From contig SSGY01000133.1 of NCBI GenBank assembly GCA_008017145.1, forward strand, positions 1 to 24,823: a stretch of 24,823 nt of DNA. Reading direction: 5' to 3'. The notes under the pieces were generated by a model. The model did no database searches and had not been told where the DNA came from. It worked only from the letters and a program-made list of their open reading frames with translations. The stretch comes from Neisseriales bacterium. GTDB lineage: Bacteria > Pseudomonadota > Gammaproteobacteria > Burkholderiales > UBA11063. The translations under genes were made by a program, and so were the position numbers. Positions 17,936 through 24,608 of this stretch are shown in pieces. Each line of letters begins with the position of its first letter. Positions within the stretch are counted from its first letter, which is position 1.

Positions 17936-17988
17936 GATGCGTAATCTTTTTTAAATCTTATTATCTGTTTATAGTTTTATATGGTGAT

Positions 17989-18016
17989 AAAATAATGCTC
18001 TAATTATACATTATTT
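17989..18016 (-). promoter_or_regulatory. Inverted repeat framing a -10 box upstream of pilA
   Basis: AAATAATG (17990-17997) and CATTATTT (18009-18016) form a perfect 8-bp inverted repeat. The 11-base space between them contains TATAAT on the minus strand (18003-18008), 68 bases before the pilA start. It could be the pilA promoter with an operator-like dyad over the -10. Alternatively it is a weak terminator of the upstream transferase gene, which ends at 18034. Confidence 0.4.
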
Positions 18017-18033
18017 CAAAATCATGTTGTATT

Positions 18034-19128
18034 TTAATCAATTTCATTAGACCTCTTTCTGAGCCTTAGTGGTAGTATTCTCAAGCTGTTAAATGAAACA
18101 ATTCTAAAATAAACCCAGAAATACACTGTTATATAAGTGAAAATAGCAATTATAATATAGAGTTGTTGCTTGTGTAGCATAAGTGCTGCGATTAGTTGCG
18201 GAATGATAAACCAGAGCATTTTAACTACAACCGCAGCATTCCGGTTGTGGTGATCATGGCGAATGAGACGGTAGTAAACTACCATATGCATATGCAATCG
18301 GTCAGGTTGAAATGGTGATTTTCCCCGGAGAAATTTCTTACGGTAAATAGAGAGCAGCGTTTCACTGATTGGATAGATCATAATTAATAAAGATGTGAAT
18401 GGGCTATAGTCAGGAACATGTTGCGATAGCTCAAGTAAGATTAAGGTTGCGATAAAACCAAGAAAGTATGCACCGCCATCACCAAGAAAAATTTTTCCCA
18501 GCGGGTAATTCCAGAGCATAATTCCAATAACTGCTCCGAGAAGAATAAGAATTGATTGATCTAAATAATGGTAGTTAACCCGATAAGCAATAAAAAGGCA
18601 AGTAATTAAAATTGTTGTAAAAGTTGTGATACACAACCCATTATAACCATCAATAATATTAAAGGAGTTGGTAGCACCAAGTAATATGAATATGGTCAAG
18701 ATAAGACTTAACGGTTCAAAGCGTAGGAAATAGTCAATTATCATGACATTAGTATGTGTCACCATATTGACAATATGTACTGCATAAACTCCAATTAAAC
18801 AGGCGAATATAACCATTACCAAACGTTGCATTGGGGTTAGCTTTTTTACCAAGTCCTCGGCCAAACCAACGGCAAATACCATTGAGGTTGGTACGAGGAG
18901 TTTAACGAAAAATTTAGCCCACAGAGCATGTTCTATGAGACCATATGATGCTACTAACCAAGAGCTAACAAAAATAGCTAATCCAGCAATTCGTGGTGTT
19001 GGGACTTTATGAAATTTTTGTACACCTTTTAATTCATGGTCGGCAGAAAATTTGGCGTGGTAGCTATTGGTTTTGATAATGAGCCAGCAAGCAGCAAAAG
19101 ATAATATAAACGAGTAAATAGCTATCAT
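18034..19128 (-). CDS. Undecaprenyl-phosphate sugar-1-phosphate transferase (MraY/WecA family, GT4)
   Basis: Integral membrane enzyme that loads a sugar-1-phosphate, usually GlcNAc-1-P, on undecaprenyl phosphate to begin a glycan such as O-antigen, capsule or pilin glycan. The 364-aa protein has about ten hydrophobic segments and the family blocks in order: KFHKVPTPRIAGL (38-50), GLAEDLVKK (Glu91-Asp92), NSFNIIDGYNGL (154-165), LGDGGAYFLGF (about 215-225), and a cytoplasmic DRLHMHM histidine motif (276-282). The ED and DGxNGL variants match the WecA-like subgroup rather than MraY, which has LDDxxK and DGLDGL. No other glycan genes are in the window. Position directly before pilA suggests, without proving, a role in pilus glycosylation. 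An extended -10 box lies about 35 bases upstream. Confidence 0.88.
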   Translation of the reverse strand: MIAIYSFILSFAACWLIIKTNSYHAKFSADHELKGVQKFHKVPTPRIAGLAIFVSSWLVASYGLIEHALWAKFFVKLLVPTSMVFAVGLAEDLVKKLTPMQRLVMVIFACLIGVYAVHIVNMVTHTNVMIIDYFLRFEPLSLILTIFILLGATNSFNIIDGYNGLCITTFTTILITCLFIAYRVNYHYLDQSILILLGAVIGIMLWNYPLGKIFLGDGGAYFLGFIATLILLELSQHVPDYSPFTSLLIMIYPISETLLSIYRKKFLRGKSPFQPDRLHMHMVVYYRLIRHDHHNRNAAVVVKMLWFIIPQLIAALMLHKQQLYIIIAIFTYITVYFWVYFRIVSFNSLRILPLRLRKRSNEID

Positions 19129-19162
19129 ATGAAATTATCAGAGTAGGAATAAATAGTTCAAG

Positions 19163-19171
19163 ATTATAACA
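19163..19171 (-). promoter_or_regulatory. Putative extended -10 promoter of the sugar-1-phosphate transferase gene
   Basis: On the minus strand the sequence reads TGTTATAAT, a perfect extended -10 (TGn plus TATAAT), 34 bases before the ATG at 19128. No convincing -35 box was found, as is common for this class. Confidence 0.5.
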
Positions 19172-19268
19172 TTTTTAAGGTAATACCCAGAGTGATTTGA
19201 TTTATGTAAATATATATGATATGTACCAAAGAAATGGGGGGTGTTTATTTGCAGATTACTCTCATGGC

Positions 19269-21245
19269 TCACGATTTGACCAATTTACGCACGTATACTC
19301 GATTAGGATGGAGTGCTATGCGAACATTTTCGCTACATGAGAGTGGTGATTGGCTTATATAGTCCGCAATAATTTCACCGCATAGTGGTGCAGTCAGTAG
19401 TCCTTTCGCTCCATGGGCTAGATTAAGCCATAAATTTGGTAGGTAATTACATGGTGTATCAATCCACGCATTTTTGTCTTTGGTGAGCTTAGCATAGTCT
19501 CGATTAAATTGATCGTAATCGGCTAATGGTCCAACTAATGGCAGATAATCATAAGTGCTAGTTCTAAAATTAGCTTTGCCACTTAGCTGATTGATTGTAA
19601 TTTGTGAGATTAAGTCAGGTAGTATATCGCTGAAATTAGCCAGATTCTCTTGGTGGTCTTGCTCGCGTACATCTAATAACTGGTCGTTAAACTGAAAGGT
19701 TGCACCCAGAGTAAATTTCCCATTACTTTCTGGAGTAATATAACCATTCCCACATAAAACGGTCTTTAATGAACTGGATATATTTTCTACTACGCTGGTT
19801 TGTCCACGAATTTTACGCAGAAATGGTGCTAAATCAGGAATTAAATCTGCTGCGGCATGAGCATTGCATAAAACTAAGTGAGTAAATTTGCGAATGGTAA
19901 TATTATTTTTTTCATGAAGCAACCAATGCTCAGCATGCCGCTTAATCTGCGTAATTTCACAATTCGTAATTAATTTAATCTTGGGGTGGTTAAGTAATTC
20001 GCGGACTAAACGCGGTGGCTTGAGCCACATCCCATGAGGGAAATAAACTCCATTAAGTTCTTTCTGATTAATTGCAAAACCAACGAGTTGTTCAATTTGT
20101 ACCTTGTCTACAGCAGCAATAAACTCAGGAGGTAAGTTTGCTTGAAGCAATTGTTGGTTACGTTTAACCTGCTGTGTATTATGTCCTAGCTGAATTAAAC
20201 CACATGAAGCAAAGTCAGTGTGTTCAATGAGAGTGGTTTTTATTAAGTAATGGCTAAAACGATATGCGGAACAACTTAATTCCATCATTGCGCCACCGAA
20301 GGCACTCCAGCTGCCATAAAGCATACCTTGATAATTACCACTAGCCTCACTGGCAACTTGTGGATTTTTTTCAAAGACTACTACTGAGTAGCCACGGTTT
20401 GCTAATGCTAGTGCGGTTGCTGCGCCACTAATTCCAGCACCGATAACTGCAATGCATTGTGCTATATCATGGGTGGGGAAGTCTGGAATTGCATAATATG
20501 GACGAGGGGTTTTTTTAGTCATGGATTGATTGTTGTGTTGGTTAAATTTACCAAAGAGTAAATTACGTTTGTTGGCAAAACCTAAGCCTTTTTGCACTGT
20601 AAACCCTGCCGCTTCTAAGTTACGACGTACTTGAGAGTTTGCGGTATAAGTTGCGAAAGTGGTATTGTTATGGCAATGCATTGCAATCTCATTTAGAAGT
20701 TGCAAGTTCCACATCTCATCATTTTTAGCTGGGCTAAACCCATCGAGAAACCAAGCATCGACCTTATGATTTAATTGTGGTAATTGCTCTTGGATATCTC
20801 CAATAATCAATGTCAATTTGACATCGTTAGCGAAAGTAAGTCGGTGATATCCAGGTAATAACAAGTAATACTGCTTGGATAGTTCTTCTAATTCATTTGT
20901 TAGTTCTGGAAATTGGCTCACAATTTTCCTGAGATCATCCAAAGCTAGAGGATGTTTTTCAAATGACATAAAATGCAATGAGTAGTTTTCCGCACGCCTA
21001 GTGCTTCGCCATAACTGTAGCGTAGTCAGAAAGTTTAATCCAGACCCAAAACCACTTTCCGCAATCACAAAAATTTCACCCGCATTGAGTCTAGCAAACC
21101 TATCTGTTAGGTTATTATGTTGATGAAATACATAACGCTTTTCCTCAATTCCAGATGCTTGAGAAAAGAAAATATCGTTAAAGAGTGTTGAGTAAGCGAC
21201 GTTATCACGCCATTCAATTGGCGCATAGTATTGTTGATTAGGCAT
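19269..21245 (-). CDS. mnmC: Bifunctional tRNA mnm5s2U methyltransferase / FAD-dependent cmnm5s2U oxidoreductase
   Basis: Completes the wobble-uridine modification mnm5s2U34 in tRNAs for Lys, Glu and Gln: the FAD domain removes the carboxymethyl group, and the methyltransferase domain then methylates the product. The 658-aa protein is the full fused form. The N-terminal MnmD domain has SAM loop GFGSGLNF (65-72) and catalytic DAWFLDGFSPAKND (163-176). The C-terminal DadA-like FAD domain begins with VIGAGISG (266-273) and FEKN, and ends near a NLAHGAKGL block. The start is one base after the rnhA stop, so the two genes are translationally coupled. The preceding yafS-like gene overlaps rnhA, making a three-gene operon. 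Confidence 0.95.
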   Translation of the reverse strand: MPNQQYYAPIEWRDNVAYSTLFNDIFFSQASGIEEKRYVFHQHNNLTDRFARLNAGEIFVIAESGFGSGLNFLTTLQLWRSTRRAENYSLHFMSFEKHPLALDDLRKIVSQFPELTNELEELSKQYYLLLPGYHRLTFANDVKLTLIIGDIQEQLPQLNHKVDAWFLDGFSPAKNDEMWNLQLLNEIAMHCHNNTTFATYTANSQVRRNLEAAGFTVQKGLGFANKRNLLFGKFNQHNNQSMTKKTPRPYYAIPDFPTHDIAQCIAVIGAGISGAATALALANRGYSVVVFEKNPQVASEASGNYQGMLYGSWSAFGGAMMELSCSAYRFSHYLIKTTLIEHTDFASCGLIQLGHNTQQVKRNQQLLQANLPPEFIAAVDKVQIEQLVGFAINQKELNGVYFPHGMWLKPPRLVRELLNHPKIKLITNCEITQIKRHAEHWLLHEKNNITIRKFTHLVLCNAHAAADLIPDLAPFLRKIRGQTSVVENISSSLKTVLCGNGYITPESNGKFTLGATFQFNDQLLDVREQDHQENLANFSDILPDLISQITINQLSGKANFRTSTYDYLPLVGPLADYDQFNRDYAKLTKDKNAWIDTPCNYLPNLWLNLAHGAKGLLTAPLCGEIIADYISQSPLSCSENVRIALHPNRVYVRKLVKS

Positions 21246-21246
21246 T

Positions 21247-21672
21247 TTATTGGGCTAAAGTAATTGCTAAGTTGGCAAGCTCATCAGCGCGTTCATTATA
21301 TTTATCTCCGTTATGCCCACGCACCCATTGCCAGTCTATGTTATATTGTTTACTTAGCGGATATAGCTCCTGCCATAAATCGACATTTTTAACATTTTTC
21401 CAATTTTTTTTAATCCAGCCATCAATCCATTCAGTAATGCCACGCTTAACGTATTGTGAATCGGTGAAGATCGTAATCGGGCAATTGCGCTTGATCACCT
21501 TTAAGGCTTCAATGACAGCGCTTAATTCCATACGGTTATTGGTTGTTTCTGGAGCATAGCCATAAATTTCTTTAACTTTATCGCCATACATGAGAATTGC
21601 ACCCCAGCCACCAATTCCGGGATTACCTTTGCAGGCGCCGTCAGTATAGATAATTAATTTTGTTTGTTGCAT
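21247..21672 (-). CDS. rnhA: Ribonuclease HI
   Basis: Degrades RNA in RNA-DNA hybrids (primer and R-loop removal). The 141-aa protein is slightly shorter than the 155-aa E. coli enzyme but keeps the active-site set: Asp11 in YTDGACKGNPG, Glu49 in NRMELSAV, Asp71 in FTDSQYV, and Asp130 in NERADELAN, with His120 in WVRGHNG. Its basic protrusion (WIKKNWKNVKN, about 86-96) for hybrid binding is present. The start codon lies inside the end of the upstream methyltransferase gene (19-base overlap), and mnmC starts one base after its stop. The rnhA-yafS neighbourhood is shared with E. coli. Confidence 0.96.
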   Translation of the reverse strand: MQQTKLIIYTDGACKGNPGIGGWGAILMYGDKVKEIYGYAPETTNNRMELSAVIEALKVIKRNCPITIFTDSQYVKRGITEWIDGWIKKNWKNVKNVDLWQELYPLSKQYNIDWQWVRGHNGDKYNERADELANLAITLAQ

Positions 21673-22415
21673 ACGCGAGCTGTTCCAAAAGTTGGTGAGA
21701 TAGTCGAAAATGATTCTAAGTCTTTATATTTAATCAAGGTTGGCGTAACAATTTCTTTACGCAGGATTAGTGCGAAACTATTTGCCATAGTTGGAAACCA
21801 GCGATCGCCAACCAAATTCATCCAATGATAACGTTTAAGTCGCCGAGACTTACTAAATGGAGGGCAATAGCCAAAAAATTTTCCACCTTCAATAGCGAAA
21901 TTAAGTGCTTCAAGTTGACTACGAAGTGAGTTTAGAGAAATTAATCGTGCTTTTTTTAAAAGTGGAACTCGATTTTTGCATAGTCCAAACCAGCTGTATT
22001 TATTAAAGCAGGTAAGAATTAATTTACCATTGGGCGATAATACACGATAAAGTTCTTGCAACACATGGTGGTAGTTATTTGTGAACTCTAGCACATGTGG
22101 GCAGACAATCAGATCAATACTATCGCTTTTTATCGGTAAAAAACGTAAATCAGCAAGCATGTCGACATTGATAGTGAAGTGCTGGTTAATTTTGTTGCCA
22201 TGTAAAAAATTAATATCACTTAGTCCTATTTGCAGGGAGAATGAACCAAAAATATGATTTACATTTTGTGTAAAGAATAACCGCTCCTTACTAAGAATTT
22301 CACGCCCGCTTGGTGTGTAGAGCAGCCACTGTTGTAGTCCTTTGCAGTCATAGATTAAGCGCTCTTTGTCTTTACTAATAAAGTGTTTTAAATCTTCTTC
22401 TTTGGGTTTGGTCAT
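21654..22415 (-). CDS. YafS-like SAM-dependent methyltransferase-fold protein
   Basis: A 253-aa class I methyltransferase-like protein. The block LRFLPIKSDSIDLIVCPHVL, followed by EFTNNYHHVLQELYRVLSP, fits the family's motif II to post-II region. Motif I, normally a Gly-rich ExGxGxG loop, is degenerate here (SLQIGLSDINF), so SAM binding is uncertain. E. coli yafS occupies the same place beside rnhA and has the same fold; its substrate is unknown, and I give no gene symbol. The start at 22415 has no ribosome site, but a strong extended -10 is 35 bases upstream, so a leaderless-like or short-leader transcript is possible. It overlaps rnhA by 19 bases. Confidence 0.82.
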   Translation of the reverse strand: MTKPKEEDLKHFISKDKERLIYDCKGLQQWLLYTPSGREILSKERLFFTQNVNHIFGSFSLQIGLSDINFLHGNKINQHFTINVDMLADLRFLPIKSDSIDLIVCPHVLEFTNNYHHVLQELYRVLSPNGKLILTCFNKYSWFGLCKNRVPLLKKARLISLNSLRSQLEALNFAIEGGKFFGYCPPFSKSRRLKRYHWMNLVGDRWFPTMANSFALILRKEIVTPTLIKYKDLESFSTISPTFGTARVCNKQN

Positions 22416-22449
22416 GGAGGTATTTACTGTCTTAGGTTAATTAGCTGGT

Positions 22450-22458
22450 ATTATAACA
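22450..22458 (-). promoter_or_regulatory. Putative extended -10 promoter of the yafS-rnhA-mnmC operon
   Basis: The minus strand reads TGTTATAAT, a perfect extended -10, 34 bases before the methyltransferase start. The -35 region would be TTCAAA (22472-22477, 16-base spacing), which lies inside the solo repeat arm at 22459-22489. Confidence 0.5.
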
Positions 22459-22489
22459 TATACTCTTTGCCTTTGAATCTTGGACTTTA
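22459..22489. repeat. Solo copy of the repeat arm seen at 23571-23597
   Basis: TATACTCTTTGCC, then TTTGAATCTTGG, then ACTTTA: this matches the left arm of the 23571 element at 23 of 27 positions, including an exact 13-base core CTTTGAATCTTGG. No matching inverted arm was found in the next 200 bases, so it is a solo or decayed copy. Confidence 0.6.
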
Positions 22490-22605
22490 CCAGTATCACT
22501 TACCAAAAATATTTTGTCAGCTCCGCTTATATTGGTGGTGTATTATTTTTACTTTTTCTTGTCTGAATTCAACTCTTATCACATAAAACAGTTGTTTGTC
22601 TATTG

Positions 22606-22650
22606 ATATCTTTATCTATTGCGTATAAACTACGCAATAGATAAAGATAT
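22606..22650. terminator. 20-bp perfect hairpin downstream of the LuxR-type gene, no T-run
   Basis: Arms 22606-22625 and 22631-22650 are perfectly complementary with a 5-base loop TAAAC. It begins 16 bases after the regulator gene's stop. No T-run follows on either strand, so it is not a standard intrinsic terminator; it may be a Rho-independent-like 3' barrier or transcript stabiliser, or a protein site. Confidence 0.5.
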
Positions 22651-22666
22651 TGCTGCCAAATTAGCA

Positions 22667-23477
22667 TCATTCTATAATCTCAATATTTATCTCTTTTGCA
22701 AGCTGTTCATCAAGAATAATTATATACGGCTTGGATAAAGATTCAGGAATTGCTTTATGATAACCATGTTCAATTGCTAATTGAGCTAGTGCCTTTGAAT
22801 TTGAGCCAGTTAAACCAAATTTCTTGCTGATTTGTTTGGCTATAATATTTGATATGGTACTTCGGCGTATCCCCAAAATCTGAGTCATTTGCTCATGTGG
22901 TATTGAATTTGCGAGTAAAAAGAGAATTTCATGTTCACGTTCAGTTAATTTTATTGGGGAACTGTCGCTTGTTACGTTTGTTGACGGAGAATAGCCAATA
23001 ATATTTTGCATATAATCGTGATGGCTAAAAAAAAGGTGCGCTTGTTGCAAAACTTTGGATACCAATAACTTCGCCTGAAGGATGGAATATTGGGACATAA
23101 GTAATCAAATAAGCAATAAATCTATCATTATAAGGTAATAAGTCTATAAAATTTACTACTTCTTTATTCCTGAATATACTCAGTTGGAGCTGGTATATTT
23201 TTTGAATATAGTGGTGAATAAACTCTACAAATGCTCCCGTATATTTAGAACCAAAGATCTTAGCTCCCAAATCTGCCCTTTGATTATCTCTAAATGTAAT
23301 CCCAACAGCATCTTCCCATGACTGCATAGCAATAGATTGTGCTGAGTAGTTAGTGCAGATGGCTATTTTACAGTCATAATCATAAATAACAGAATATATC
23401 TTCTGGTTTACTAATGGTAAAAAATTGGCTATTACTACATTATGTAGGTATTCGTGTTTTTCTTTTTGATTTAACAT
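22667..23477 (-). pseudogene. LuxR-type regulator with PAS-like sensor domain, split by frameshift at an A8 tract (phase-variable or broken)
   Basis: Two overlapping frames make one regulator. The N-terminal part (23025-23477, 150 aa from ATG 23477) is a sensor-like domain with VIYDYDCKIAICTNYSAQS and AYLITYVPIFHPSGEVIGIQ; it ends in SAPFF then stop. The C-terminal part, in another frame from about 23024 to 22667, holds a LuxR helix-turn-helix: LTEREHEILFLLANSIPHEQ, ILGIRRSTISNIIAKQ, KKFGLTG. The frames meet at eight A on the plus strand (23027-23034; T8 in the coding strand). With seven, the reading becomes SAPFFSHHDY and gives a single protein of about 269 aa, a normal length for PAS-LuxR regulators. 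The short C-terminal frame can start only from an ATG lying inside the N-terminal coding region. This could be slipped-strand phase variation, slippage that makes both forms, or a sequencing error. The regulated genes are unknown. Confidence 0.8.
23027..23034 (+). repeat. A8 homopolymer at the frame junction of the LuxR-type gene
   Basis: Eight consecutive A on the plus strand, eight T in the coding strand. One base fewer, or two more, joins the two frames of the split regulator. Confidence 0.9.
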
Positions 23478-23570
23478 ATCCACAACAAATATATATTGAT
23501 AAAGTATATGGGATTTTACCAGAAAAGTGCTATATACTCTATTTTGTTTATGTTCTTAATTTTTCTGAAC

Positions 23571-23697
23571 TATACTCATCGTCTTTGAATCTTGGGCTTT
23601 GTCGAATTTCAAAAAAGACTTGTTCTGTAGTTCTAGCTACACGGCGTCGTCTTTTTCATCAATCCTTCGCGCCCAAGGTTCAAGTACTTCGAGTATA
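23571..23697. repeat. 127-bp inverted-repeat element with 27-base arms
   Basis: The arms 23571-23597 (TATACTC ... CTTGGGC) and 23671-23697 (GCCCAAG ... GAGTATA) are inverted copies with 21 of 27 bases matching and no gap. Nested inside, AAAAAGAC (23612-23619) pairs with GTCTTTTT (23649-23656), and TGTAG with CTACA around loop TTCTAG (23626-23641). A solo arm is at 22459-22489. The size and structure suggest a MITE-like or REP-like dispersed element; no transposase is encoded. Confidence 0.65.
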
Positions 23698-23896
23698 TGC
23701 TATATATTATTACCTAACTTAATAGTATTATCGTTTCATCAAGCTGGTTAATGTATCTATATTGCAACAGATAATATACGTTAATTCTAGATTATTCTTG
23801 CGGTTTAATATAAGTTATGTATTTGTTGTTTAAATTTATTGATTTATTACAGTATGTTATTGGTTTGATGTATGCTTGAATAGACAAAAATATCTA

Positions 23897-23923
23897 TTGT
23901 TAAAGTAATCAGAATCCTATAAA
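23897..23923 (+). promoter_or_regulatory. Possible promoter for the secreted-protein gene
   Basis: TTGTTA (23897-23902) and TATAAA (23918-23923) with a short 15-base spacing, about 50 bases before the start codon. Plausible but not strong. Confidence 0.3.
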
Positions 23924-23972
23924 ATCCTTCTTAGATGTGTTAAAACACATAACCAATCAAAAGGAATCTATG

Positions 23973-24608
23973 ATGGAAAAGAAAAAATTACTGCTAACGA
24001 TTACATTTTTGGGGTTTTTAGCAAGCCCTGTCTTTGCGAGTTCAACTACGAAAACAACTGTAAAAAATAAAAGTTTGCAATCCTCCGTGAGCGATAATTG
24101 GGCAGTACTTGGTGCGCCAACTCTTTATGCAACCCGTATGCCTACCAGCTCACTGATCTGCATGAATACTCAGGATTCTACTATTGGTACATCTCCTCAG
24201 GCTGGATTTACCTTTAATTCTCAAGCAAATAACTCTGCTATTAGTGCTTCCCTGAATCTTGGCTTGAGTGCAGAAAGCTTGGAGGTATTTACTTTTTTTA
24301 ATGGTAGTGCTAATTCCTCCTTTGTAGCATCTACCAAAAATACCGCATATACACTAAACTTTGTTTATCTTTACACCTATTCTACAGATGCTAAGCTTAA
24401 TCCAGCAGTGTATGGAAATGCAAACCTAAGCTCTTCGGGGCAAAGTGCACTTGCTGCTGGGCAGACTGCGTTTTTTACCAGCTGTGGTGATTCCTTTGTT
24501 AGTAATTTAAATGCTGGAGTGGTATTGGCTGTTAATGTTGGAGTAAATTTTAAATCCAAATTAGATACTTGCATCCGCTGGTGTCTAATGCACCATACAT
24601 GTAATTAA
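23973..24608 (+). CDS. Secreted protein of unknown function, C-terminus probably cut by the adjacent IS30-family element
   Basis: AAGGAA (23961-23966) is 6 bases before ATG 23973 and 3 before ATG 23970; I prefer 23973, though either is possible. The product begins with a signal peptide (MEKKKLLLTITFLGFLASPVFA, written here as KKKLLLTITFLGF then LASPVFA), so export is likely. The mature part is rich in Ser, Asn, Ala and Thr and predicted beta-rich, with NLGLSAESLEVFTFFNGSAN and TSCGDSFVSNLNAGVVLAVN. The latter resembles the Gly-Asp-x-Phe-(Val/Ile) strand seen in some MACPF/perforin-like proteins, a weak hint only. The last 15 residues (LDTCIRWCLMHHTCN) look unlike the rest, and the stop is 41 bases before an IS30 transposase. 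The true C-terminus has probably been displaced by the insertion. Not recognised beyond that. Confidence 0.6.
   Translation: MEKKKLLLTITFLGFLASPVFASSTTKTTVKNKSLQSSVSDNWAVLGAPTLYATRMPTSSLICMNTQDSTIGTSPQAGFTFNSQANNSAISASLNLGLSAESLEVFTFFNGSANSSFVASTKNTAYTLNFVYLYTYSTDAKLNPAVYGNANLSSSGQSALAAGQTAFFTSCGDSFVSNLNAGVVLAVNVGVNFKSKLDTCIRWCLMHHTCN

Larger units (their letters stand above)
23478..23972. other. About 495-base intergenic region between the split regulator and the secreted-protein gene
   Basis: No gene is supported here. It holds the inverted-repeat element at 23571-23697 and a promoter candidate at 23897-23923; the rest is AT-rich with no clear signals. An open frame on the plus strand around 23414-23722 runs antisense to the regulator start and through the repeat, and its Cys/Tyr/Leu-rich translation is not protein-like. 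Confidence 0.6.

Noticed and set aside
18826..18864. Glu-Asp in place of the Asp-Asp pair in the sugar-1-phosphate transferase, and DGYNGL in place of DGxDGL.
   Set aside because: These are normal variants in the WecA-like subgroup, so I do not treat them as loss of function.
19236..19241. A G6 tract before the sugar-1-phosphate transferase gene.
   Set aside because: It is short, intergenic, and not in a position to change a frame; it is also outside the predicted promoter.
23414..23722. A 102-codon open frame on the plus strand.
   Set aside because: It runs antisense to the start of the LuxR-type gene and through the inverted-repeat element; the translation is Tyr/Leu/Cys-rich without motifs.
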